In this document: in pieces, positions 14,216 through 22,794 of the stretch
How positions within the stretch are numbered: the stretch's first letter is position 1
How the letters are laid out: each line of letters begins with the position of its first letter
NCBI GenBank assembly: GCA_963277665.1
Contig: OY728160.1
Coordinates: forward strand, 44,872,605 to 44,936,604
DNA length: 64,000 nucleotides
Direction of reading: 5' to 3'
DNA from: Viscum album
Taxonomy: Eukaryota; Streptophyta; Magnoliopsida; Santalales; Viscaceae
Program-made: the position numbers and the translations under genes
The notes under the pieces: model-generated
What the model saw: only the letters and a program-made list of their open reading frames with translations
What the model was told of the DNA's origin: nothing
Database searches by the model: none

Positions 14216-14700
14216 CACTATTCATCAAAAATTGAAGTTTTTCAGAATAAGGCCAAAATTTCACCCTAAGCTATAATTGATATTCCGAATTGAAAAATGA
14301 TGTCTATTTTACAAAATTCCAAACATATTAGTTGCATTAATTAATTTTATAATTAATTCCCGCTGTCACAACAAATAGCGTGTTTTTAAGAAACAATTTA
14401 TATCAAAAGATTGGCAATTGTTTATGTCCAATTTCAATGTTAAATTAATTCTAATGACCACCATTGGATAAAATGGTAAAAATATATTCTAATTATACTC
14501 TAAAACCACTCAATAGTATAATTTATCACTATGAATTATTTTGATTAAAAAAGTTGTTTTAAGTATTTTTCACTATTCATAAAAATTTTGAAGTTCTCAG
14601 AAAATTACAAAAAATTCAACATAGGTTAATTTCAATATTAGGAATACAAAAATGAAGTCCATTTTGAAATATAAAATTTCTATAATTTTAAAAAGTGGTT
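14216..14700 (-). repeat. Tandem duplication in U3 of the young LTR
   Basis: Two related blocks begin CACTATTCAT at 14216 and 14571, a 355-bp step. Each is followed by a similar run ending in an AAATGA(A/T)GTC(C/T)ATTTT-type segment. The same pair occurs at 20559 and about 20914 in the other LTR. The old LTRs at 33779 and 42510 seem to have only the terminal block. U3 repeats often act as enhancer or promoter elements; that role is inference here. Confidence 0.55.
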
Positions 14701-14819
14701 ATTACTATTCATAACGGCTACTTTGATTTGTCGCGATGTTTTAGAACTCGAAGTTGCGTACAATGCAAGCTATTGCATTATTGAAAGAGAGGCGTATCGT
14801 GGAAGCTCGGGGTGTTACA

Positions 14820-14833
14820 TTCTCCCCTCCTTC
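14820..14833 (-). promoter_or_regulatory. Polypurine tract of the gag-only element
   Basis: On the minus strand GAAGGAGGGGAGAA runs directly into the TGTAAC of the 3' LTR. This all-purine tract is the expected primer for plus-strand DNA synthesis. The old relative has GGAGGGAAGAA in the same place. Confidence 0.9.
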
Positions 14834-14836
14834 AAT

Positions 14837-14856
14837 AAATTGCGTCCTCGCAATTT
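14837..14856 (-). repeat. Perfect 8-bp-arm inverted repeat beside the polypurine tract
   Basis: AAATTGCG and CGCAATTT flank a four-base loop (AGGA on the element strand), three bases from the polypurine tract. In many plant chromoviruses this place reads AAATTTCG-AGGA-CGAAATTT, which is also self-complementary. The old copy at 42476-42495 derives from that form. The young element differs at two positions that pair with each other (T to G and A to C), so pairing is kept. Confidence 0.75.
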
Positions 14857-15848
14857 GATATAAGAGGGTGAAAATAGAAAATACCTTTGTGGAAAACCCA
14901 CATCGGAAATAAGGTTAATAAAATTTAGCCTTAATAAGAGGGAAAATGGAAATAAGAAAGTCACCACCAAATTATGATCTCGATAAGGAGAACATTGGTG
15001 GCAATTAAAGACATATAATTGGAGGAAAAACGTAAATATTTGTAGGGAGTGATTGAGGTCATCAATCACAATCAACTGTCAAATTGAGGGCCTCAAAGCC
15101 TTCAATCTATGTTGATTTAAAATGTCTTCAGTTCAACAAAACATAAGGTATTAGGATAACACATTTTATTTTATTTTTTTAATATCCCTTTACTAAAGTT
15201 TAAGAATTAATTTATTCATTGAATAAGAGATAGGTATATATATATTTATGCTTGACAATTAGAGTTTCAACCTTCAACTCATCTTTCACTCAAAATGATA
15301 ATAGAACTCAAAAATATTATACTTATCCTAATTGTATAAGGTTCCAAATATTAACACATATTATTTAGATTAGTAAAATTATTTTGTAATAACCAGGGAC
15401 TTCCTGTAGGCTAGTGGTAGGAAATAAAGGCTTGTCGCACTATGGTTGTGGGTTCGATTCCTGCATCTTTGTCCGACGCGACGGGTTATGCCCCACCCTG
15501 CAGGTTGTCCTTTTCATAAAACTATAGTATTCCAAGAATAATATCCAGAAAATTTTTAACCTTAAATTTACTATCCAAGGTTCAACTTAATCCACTCCAA
15601 CCTTTATAGTTATCCAAAATACCTCTATCCAGACTTTCTCTAAAAGGTCTCTTAATTCCAAAATCAATTTATCAGATTCCCCAAACAAATATTAGTTTCT
15701 CTTATTGTCACATACTAAAAATATGATTACCTTAATCATATTAAAACCTTACTGAAATCAAAAAGTACTGCAGTACAATCCTTATATAGATCACATTATT
15801 CTAATAACCAGAATATAATCCATGAGTCCAAAAGCCCCAATACATTAG
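14857..15848 (-). other. Non-coding 3' interior replacing pol
   Basis: About 990 bp lie between the gag stop and the pre-polypurine-tract inverted repeat, where the full-length relative carries about 3.4 kb of pol. I see no pol motif in any frame. The DNA is AT-rich and contains the tRNA-like SINE at 15396-15514. Its origin is unknown; captured host or transposon DNA is possible. Confidence 0.6.
15396..15514 (+). mobile_element. tRNA-derived SINE-like sequence
   Basis: The first 79 bases (15396-15474) have tRNA size and layout. An A-box-like TAGGCTAGTGG lies at 15407-15417 (10 of 11 positions of TRGYNNARNGG). A perfect B box, GGTTCGATTCC, lies at 15451-15461, 33 bases on. GGAC near the start can pair with GTCC at 15471-15474. 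A non-tRNA body follows, ending in TTTT at 15511-15514, a possible Pol III stop. It is antisense to the gag-only element. I could not define a confident target duplication; TAAAATTAT (15374) and TAAAACTAT (15517) are a one-mismatch candidate. A plain tRNA gene is unlikely given the weak acceptor pairing. Confidence 0.65.
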
Positions 15849-16916
15849 TCATTCTGCTTCAACTGTAGTAATAGCATAAGATTGTCCTTGATCCCTTGGC
15901 ATTTTCTGAGGTAAGTTTCCTTGACGCTTAGGACATTCATTTGCATAATGACCCATTTCTCTACAATTGTAGCATTCAACTTTGACAGCCTCTTTCTTTC
16001 CCTTGCAATCACGAGCCTGGTGACCCTTTTCTCCACATTTATAACAAACTCCCATTCCTTTTAGGCAAGTACCAGGGTGATTCTTCCCACAATTATCACA
16101 TACTGGAAAATCCTTCTTTCCCTTTTTCCCTTTATCTGTCTCTTGTTCCACCGTTCTCTTCTTCTCTTGCTTTACTTTGTTGTCATAAGACTTAGAGAAT
16201 TCCTTTTCTGTCTTGATAGCACACGAGACAATATCTTCGTATGATGAGAAGGATTGTGATACCAAAGCTCGACGGAGAAATGGTTTTAACCCATCAAAGA
16301 AACGATCAATCTTACTCCTTGGGTTACGTATGTAATCTGCAGCATACCTTGCTAACCTTGTAAAGTTAGCCTCATACTTTGCGACATTCTCATCCTCCTT
16401 CTGCCTCAGACTCAGAAATTGCCTTTCCATATCCGCTCGATGGTCTCGAGGAAAGTATTTTTCTAAAAATAGCTCTTTGAACTCCTGCCATTCCATGTTT
16501 GTTAATTCATCATCCTCCTTTGTGTTTTGAATTAGTGACCACCATTGATCGGCATCTCCAGTGAGGCGGTAAACTGCCATGATAACATTCTCCCTTTCAC
16601 TACTCCCCAAGGCATGGAATATTTTCTCTAAGGAATTTATCCATTGCTCAGCTACTATAGGATTTGTACTCCCATTGAAGGTTGGCGGTTGTTGCCTCAT
16701 GAAACGGTCTAGCATTGATCCTCCACGTTGCGGATCAGGGTGCTCCATACGAGTAAGGTTGTTATTCATAACCTGCGTGAGTTGTCCCAGTACGGTGAGA
16801 AGCTGATCAGCACCAGTTGTATCACTAGCTCCACCATAATTATCCTGAGCAGGAGGGCAATCCCTACACGGAGTGCGTGCATTGATACGGTTTCCATTCC
16901 TTCCACTAGGCGCCAT
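15849..16916 (-). CDS. gag: Gag polyprotein of Ty3/gypsy element (intact, stand-alone)
   Basis: The 355-residue structural protein would form the particle that packages element RNA in the cytoplasm. A basic N-terminus (MAPSGRNGNR) is followed by the retrotransposon gag domain at about residues 85-200, with QWINSLEKIF, DADQWWSLI, FLEKYFP and YEANFTRLARYA signatures. A lysine-rich linker at about 240-270 leads to three zinc knuckles: C273-X2-C-X3-H-X3-C284, C291-X2-C-X4-H-X4-C304 and C315-X2-C-X4-H-X4-C328. The start at 16916 is supported by the decayed relative, whose sequence aligns from the same point (38012). The frame ends VEAE-stop, exactly where the relative continues VEVESLKDMV into protease. 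The intact frame in a pol-less element suggests it is still under selection or inserted very recently. A zinc-knuckle-overlapping open frame in another phase (15845-16036) is a shadow. Confidence 0.95.
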   Translation of the reverse strand: MAPSGRNGNRINARTPCRDCPPAQDNYGGASDTTGADQLLTVLGQLTQVMNNNLTRMEHPDPQRGGSMLDRFMRQQPPTFNGSTNPIVAEQWINSLEKIFHALGSSERENVIMAVYRLTGDADQWWSLIQNTKEDDELTNMEWQEFKELFLEKYFPRDHRADMERQFLSLRQKEDENVAKYEANFTRLARYAADYIRNPRSKIDRFFDGLKPFLRRALVSQSFSSYEDIVSCAIKTEKEFSKSYDNKVKQEKKRTVEQETDKGKKGKKDFPVCDNCGKNHPGTCLKGMGVCYKCGEKGHQARDCKGKKEAVKVECYNCREMGHYANECPKRQGNLPQKMPRDQGQSYAITTVEAE

Positions 16917-17407
16917 TTCTAAATAATGGCATAAACTAGATTAGTTTATGAATCAAAATACATAATCACAAACTTATAAAACACTTAACTTAAATTGAAC
17001 TATTTATGGATATAATCCATAATCATAAAAGAAATGTTTTCTTTGAGGAAGTATATACTCATAAACCCTTCATAATGATTTGTAAAGAAAATGAGAGTTA
17101 TCCTAAGCATATCCCCCGGGAGTGTCGTAACCAAGAGTGCAGCAAGGCCCGTTGTCGTGCACCAGTTCCCGTTCGAGTCTAGCTCAAAGCAGTGTTTTCG
17201 GGTTTTACCCCTAGGTACATCTGTGCCAGAGCCGCCTCTACCTGCTCGTATCTAGACAGGGATGTATTGCTCGGAAAACTCACAAAATCTCTACAATACC
17301 AAAATTCTAGGAAGTTCTTCTATACTAATCCTCAAAGTCTATCTTCGGGCTATGTGATCTAATCAGAGTTTATCTAAATCTATCTTCCAAGGTTAGTACT
17401 AAACTGC
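16917..17407 (-). other. 5' leader of the gag-only element (probable packaging region)
   Basis: This 491-bp untranslated segment lies between primer site and gag. The old relative has 492 bp in the same place. A block at about 17110-17255 stays clearly alignable with 37685-37815 (shared strings such as GAGCTAGACTC and AAAACCCGAAAACACT), more so than surrounding DNA. Packaging and dimerisation signals normally lie here in LTR elements; that role is inference. Confidence 0.6.
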
Positions 17408-17418
17408 CTCTGATACCA
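17408..17418 (-). promoter_or_regulatory. tRNA-iMet primer binding site
   Basis: The minus strand reads TGGTATCAGAG two bases after the 5' LTR ends. This is complementary to the 3' end of plant initiator methionine tRNA, the usual primer of chromoviruses. It fixes the element's direction as minus. Confidence 0.93.
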
Positions 17419-19045
17419 ACTGTAACGCCCCGACCCCAGCTACCCAGAGCCGGTGCATTACTTCGTAACATTGGCATGATCCCAAAAGATCAAGTCTCGA
17501 AAGACCGATTAGTTTAGTAGCCTTGGAAACACTAGATACATTCATAAGTCTTTCATTACGTCATAATTAAACAAACTACAATAACATGGTCTTCATAGTC
17601 CACACTCATATCTTCACTGACTATCCTTGCAAGTCAGTCATAATACACTTCTTCACATCCTGGAAAATATTTAAACATTGAAAGGGGTGAGCTCAGATGC
17701 TCAGTAAGGATAACAATATTGCGGAAGCTTTCATAAATAAACATAAACATTTAAGGCAATGTATAACTATAACAAAAGCCTTTTTAAACATGAACTTCAA
17801 CATAATATGGCAAAAGTAAAATGAGATAATGCCATTCACTTCTTCACATGGATATTCTACTGGTCGAATAATCACATGCAATAACAATAACCACTTTCAT
17901 AATGAGGGAATGTATAATGCCGGACATTCTGAAACATTTTGTCAAGGCCTCGGCCAAGACGTCTAAAATGATTAAGGCCTCGGCCAAAACCATAAATCAA
18001 ATTGGGAAAGGGCCTCGGCCAATTCCACGTCTAGTTGTCTCATGAGACCTACCGATGCATCGAGGAGCTATTGCGGGCTCCACCCGTCACTTATTAAGTC
18101 CAATACATTCCTCATATGAATAGGTTTAAACATATCATAAACCATAACATAATCATATCACATAAAACATGCATAAAGGAAACATAACATTTCCACATTT
18201 CAATCACAAGATATCAATACAACACATTGTTATAATAAAAACGCTTTCAAAACCATTTTCAGTACCAAAATAAAAGAAAGTTAAAACTTTGTATTTATTT
18301 TTCATTAAAAAAAAGATGGCTTATAGAGGAAGCCGAAACTCAAATAATGGTCACGGCGGCGGAGAAGTCGTTGTCGCCGCATAAGTACGGAAAGAAAAAC
18401 ATTCCCTTTTGTCGTTTAGCAAAACTCTTTGTATAAAAAGATTCCTTTTGAATAACCGTAAAAGTCAAAGGGGTTTATACACCGTATAAAAGAAAGTTGT
18501 GTATAAAACCAAATATGACTCAATGAAAGGGGATTGAGACGGAGTCCTTAAAAAGATCATTTTTAAAATAAAATAGATCTATTATGTGTATTCACTATAG
18601 GTACACATAAAGAAAGTAAAAATACAAAATAGGACATAATAATATCATGACATAATTTGAAAGTAGGAGATTAACCCAAAGAATGGAAGTTGGGTTAAGA
18701 AGTTCCCTTACCTTGTGTCCGACTTGACTCAACCGTTCTTTAACCTCCTGAATAATAAACTAGAGTTAATATATACCTTATTAAGAACCATTCTCAATTT
18801 CATTATCCTTATTATATCACTTATTACAATGATATGATCATTATGTAATTATTTAAGTTAATAACGGTCGTTTTGTCGACCTTTGGTACTTGAGTCAAAA
18901 ATAAACTTCTTATGATTACAAGTTGTTAATGTGGTGAAATATCCATTATATTCATAATTTAGATGTCATATATATCTTATATATCCAGTATATACATTCA
19001 TTTATAATATTACGTAACATTTAGAGGTAAGAAATGAAATGCACC

Positions 19046-19081
19046 GTTCATGGAGACGGTAAGCCGTACGTACGCATGAAC
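19046..19081. repeat. LTR inverted repeat, copy in 5' LTR
   Basis: Same sequence as 12704-12739, shifted by 6342 bp. It would lie within the transcribed leader. Confidence 0.7.
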
Positions 19082-19795
19082 GCTACTTCCATTTCTATTT
19101 CATATTTTCTGGAATGGAATCATAATGATATGAGAGTATATTATAATTCCAGTATAATAACATATATAATATCATTAACTTTATCCTTCACACATCCCAC
19201 ATATGGTATTAACGAATCAAATCACTTTCAGGGGGCGGTAGTCCGCGCTTCCTAAAATGAAGATATCGTGTTTTACCCATAATGGAAACCATAAAGGTAT
19301 GCCCAAAATGAAAAAAACAGAAGCTTAAGGAAAACATAAACATATTATATATCATATATAAAAATAGTGACATCATAATGGCCACCTTTGAAGGTGTTAA
19401 ATGAGTGTTGAACAATCATCGTTTCGGGAGGCAGAATTTCGCCATCCACGGAAACCTTATGTTCTTTAACCATTTGATGTAGTTGTGTGGAAGTGTAGCT
19501 CAAATAAATCTTATAACAACATCCTAGTATATTTAAGATACTGGTGTTGTTACAAAAGAAGTAAATAAAAAGAGTTTAGGGGGTTGGAGAAGCAAAATAA
19601 AACAAAAGAACATGAGAGAATGAATTACCTTAAAAAGTGTAACTCCTTTTGAGTTGAGCCTAAAGGCTTCCTTTGAAAGGATTCTGCCCAAAGGGAATCC
19701 TCTAGGATGAGGAGAGGGATGTGGAGAGAGCAAATGGGCAGGGGTTGGCCGAGCCAATGGCTTGAAGAGTGTGTGAAATGAGGTAGAGGTGGGGG

Positions 19796-19804
19796 CCTTT
19801 TATA
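19796..19804 (-). promoter_or_regulatory. TATA box of the gag-only element
   Basis: TATAAAAGG on the minus strand is followed by a CT-rich leader, as in many plant Pol II promoters. The old LTR2 keeps TATAAAAGG at 44050-44058, and LTR1 has an eroded TTTAAAAGG at 35320-35328 at the same LTR position. This conservation supports it as the real promoter. Confidence 0.75.
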
Positions 19805-21162
19805 AGAGGAGAGGAAGGGCACTTTTGGAAAGTAAAGGAACATTACATTATTTGAAAATGTGTTTCGGTTTTAAAAGGTCCCACATTGATAGAATTCGTG
19901 GATAAGGTGATAAGGCATCGAAATCCACTCATCCAATTGGTTTTGGCCATGTGTAGTTCATAGATTTTATATTACCTTTCCATTTTATTTAAATCGTCAA
20001 ATAATGATGTCATCGCTGCATCATTATTATGTCATAAATAATTAAATTTATTTAATGTCTAAAAATTATAAAAAAAATACTATGATATAGGAAATCTTTT
20101 TATATTTCCAATGACTATTTATAATCAAAATTTGTACTTGTGTAACCCTACTTAAAAATTGTTTTAGTAAAACACTTTATGTTAGTGTCATTTTCACTTT
20201 AACATTAAATAAAAAGTAATTTATGTTATTTCCCAACAAAAGTGGATCCATGGGGTCCCCAAGTTAGGCCATGGCTTGTCTTGGTCGGCCATGACACAAC
20301 CAATGAGTTTGGGACATGTGTCTAGGTCATTTAATATTATTAAAGTATTATTTATACCTTAAACTACCCTAATTACCACTAATCGCGATTAAGAACTTAA
20401 TAAGTTACTATTCACCAAAAAATTATTTTTATCCCATTGAACCACATTTTACTTCTTTATGACAACCATGTATGTCGGATTTTTGAAAATCAAATCACAG
20501 AAGTGGTAATATTTCATTTAAACGAAAAATCAGTTATTTAACAACCACTTAGTGGTTTCACTATTCATCAAAAATTGAAGTTTTTCAGAATAAGGCCAAA
20601 ATTTCACCCTAAGCTATAATTGATATTCCGAATTGAAAAATGATGTCTATTTTACAAAATTACAAACATATTAGTTGCATTAATTAATTTTATAATTAAT
20701 TCCCGCTGTCACAACAAATAGCGTGTTTTTAAGAAACAATTTATATCAAAAGATTGGCAATTGTTTATGTCCAATTTCAATGTTAAATTAATTCTAATGA
20801 CCACCATTGGATAAAATGGTAAAAATATATTCTAATTATACTCTAAAACCACTCAATAGTATAATTTATCACTATGAATTATTTTGATTAAAAAAGTTGT
20901 TTTAAGTATTTTTCACTATTCATAAAAATTTTGAAGTTCTCAGAAAATTACAAAAAATTCAACATAGGTTAATTTCAATATTAGGAATACAAAAATGAAG
21001 TCCATTTTGAAATATAAAATTTCTATAATTTTAAAAAGTGGTTATTACTATTCATAACGGCTACTTTGATTTGTCGCGATGTTTTAGAACTCGAAGTTGC
21101 GTACAATGCAAGCTATTGCATTATTGAAAGAGAGGCGTATCGTGGAAGCTCGGGGTGTTACA

Positions 21163-21167
21163 GTGAC
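21163..21167. repeat. Target site duplication (right), GTGAC
   Basis: Exact copy of 11074-11078. Confidence 0.95.
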
Positions 21168-21919
21168 TGAGTGAGTGCTTAAAGTTTTTCATATAATAGT
21201 CTATTCTATTTAATAGAAACACCATTATTCTCCAAACTCATGTTCTGTTCCCATTTAATGGTTCATTTTCCATTATTTACTAACAAAAATCACAAGTAAA
21301 ATATAAAAATAGAACTATTAAGGATATGAATTGTTTAGTTGATAGGGTAATTATTGAATTTTTATTCATATTAATTCTTTATGATTGAGAAATTATTGAA
21401 CGATTTTCCTCTTTTGTTAGAGGTATTTAATCACCAATGAGATTATATTATAGAATGATTTCCAAATGCAGTATAACTAATCTCACGATGATTGTTAAAT
21501 ATTCAATTCGCTAATAGAAATTGATCCATGTTTATAAACTACATTCAATATATCGAGATCTACTCATATCAAGGTGATAATGGAACCTTATTTTCATCAA
21601 ACTGCATTTCTATATTCATATTATTTAGAGGAGAAAAAATTTTCATATATGAAATAATTTTTTTTATATGATAGAAAAAATATTTATAATTTTCCTTTCA
21701 ATCATAATATTTTTATTTTTATTTTTACTTATTTTTCTTCATTTTTCTTCCAGTATGAACTACTATTTTTTCTACTGTTAATGTGCAATGATGATGAGCA
21801 TATTAGTGGAGTATATGTTATATGTAAATAGAAGATGACCTAAATAATAGTATCCATTTAATAGAATATGTCATATATTACATGTAATGGATGACTTCTA
21901 TTTATTGTTCATGAAGTAA
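21163..21919. repeat. Diverged ~750-bp tandem repeat, copy R1
   Basis: It begins GTGACTGAGTGAG and aligns with the next copy, which begins GTGACT at 21920 (757 bp later). Paired landmarks include AGGATATGAATTGTTTAG (21321) with AGGGTATGAAATGTTTAG (22074) and AAGGTGATAATGGAACC (21571) with AAGGTGACAATGGCACC (22324), both 753 bp apart. Non-coding. Confidence 0.75.
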
Positions 21920-22794
21920 GTGACTAGGGGGTTCAATTTTACCATACATCATACTATTATATATGATAAAAACACTATTATTCTCAAATATCAGTTTTTA
22001 TATGCTTTTAATGAATCTTTTACATTTTTATTAAAATAAACATATATATTAAAATTCTCATTTATAACTTATAAGGGTATGAAATGTTTAGTTTACATAG
22101 TAATGGTTGAATTTATATTCCTATTAATTTCTTTTGGTTAAGAGATTTTCTAATTTTTTTCTTCTTATGGGTGTTTTATTGAATATCCAGGTAGATCATT
22201 CTAAAGCCTGATTACCAGATAAAATTTTACTAATGTGATGATGATAGATAAATTTTAAATTCACTTTCACCATAAGATCCATGTTCTTAAGATGCATAAA
22301 TCTTCATGAGACCTAATTATCTAAAGGTGACAATGGCACCATTGATTTTCATAGAGGATAGGGATTTATCTAATATATATTATTGTGATATCATTAATTA
22401 AATTACAATGATCAACAACTTGTAAAATTTATTGGTTCGAGTGATGATATTTTTAAAAATTTAACATTTTATTGCAATAAATCTCTTCATCATCGTTTTT
22501 AATTTATTTTTTAAAAATATTACACCCAATAAAATGAAGGTAGAAAAAATAATTTGATATTTTTCCCATTCAAAAATTTTCCTCATTTTTTTACTTTTCT
22601 TTTTGAGGAAGTAATTATTAATCATTGAATGACCTATATATATTGAATTCATGCATTTCTTTCCTTGATCCTAAAATATGTAATAAATTTTTTTATTTTA
22701 TATGAGGATTAAGGGAATAATCATTCAGGGGGAAATAGTGCATTAAATGATGGGTTACCCTATTATATATAATAGTAAATCACTATTTATTATG
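21920..22794. repeat. Diverged ~750-bp tandem repeat, copy R2
   Basis: Second right-hand copy, carrying roughly 115 bp of extra sequence in its 3' half. GTGACAG at 22795 may start a further, more eroded copy, but I cannot follow it. Confidence 0.65.

Larger units (their letters stand above)
11079..14819 (-). repeat. 3' LTR of the young gag-only element
   Basis: The LTR is 3741 bp, starting TGTAACGCCCCGACCCC and ending GGGGTGTTACA on the plus strand. It is nearly identical to 17421-21162; by eye the differences lie near 11403, 11429, the A-run at about 13730, 13794, 13966 and 14322. The TATA box (13454-13462), hairpin (12704-12739), triplicated GGCCTCGGCC motif (11602-11680) and U3 duplication are as in the other LTR. 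Open frames inside it, such as 13191-13415 and 11351-11545, recur identically in both LTRs and show no domains, so I do not call them genes. Confidence 0.95.
11079..21162 (-). mobile_element. Young gag-only Ty3/gypsy chromovirus-type LTR element
   Basis: This is a complete element of 10,084 bp read on the minus strand. It has two LTRs of 3741 and 3742 bp with TGTAAC/GTTACA termini, a perfect GTGAC duplication, a tRNA-iMet primer site beside the right (5') LTR, an intact gag and a polypurine tract beside the left (3') LTR. The interior is only 2601 bp. No protease, reverse transcriptase, RNase H or integrase can be found in either strand of it. I count five substitutions and one single-base indel between the LTRs, so insertion was recent; at an assumed 1e-8 substitutions per site per year that would be under 100,000 years. 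It fits the plant TR-GAG class of non-autonomous elements. Its LTRs, leader and gag match the decayed element at 33779-46218. Confidence 0.93.
17421..21162 (-). repeat. 5' LTR of the young gag-only element
   Basis: The LTR is 3742 bp and supplies the promoter. With the TATA box at 19796-19804 and an estimated transcript start near 19765-19772, U3 is about 1.4 kb and R-U5 about 2.35 kb, unusually long. Beyond the start lies a pyrimidine-rich leader and a TAAGGTAATT that could be a splice donor (GT at 19627-19628). CpG density is high for this window (four in 17421-17480), in keeping with youth. Confidence 0.95.
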
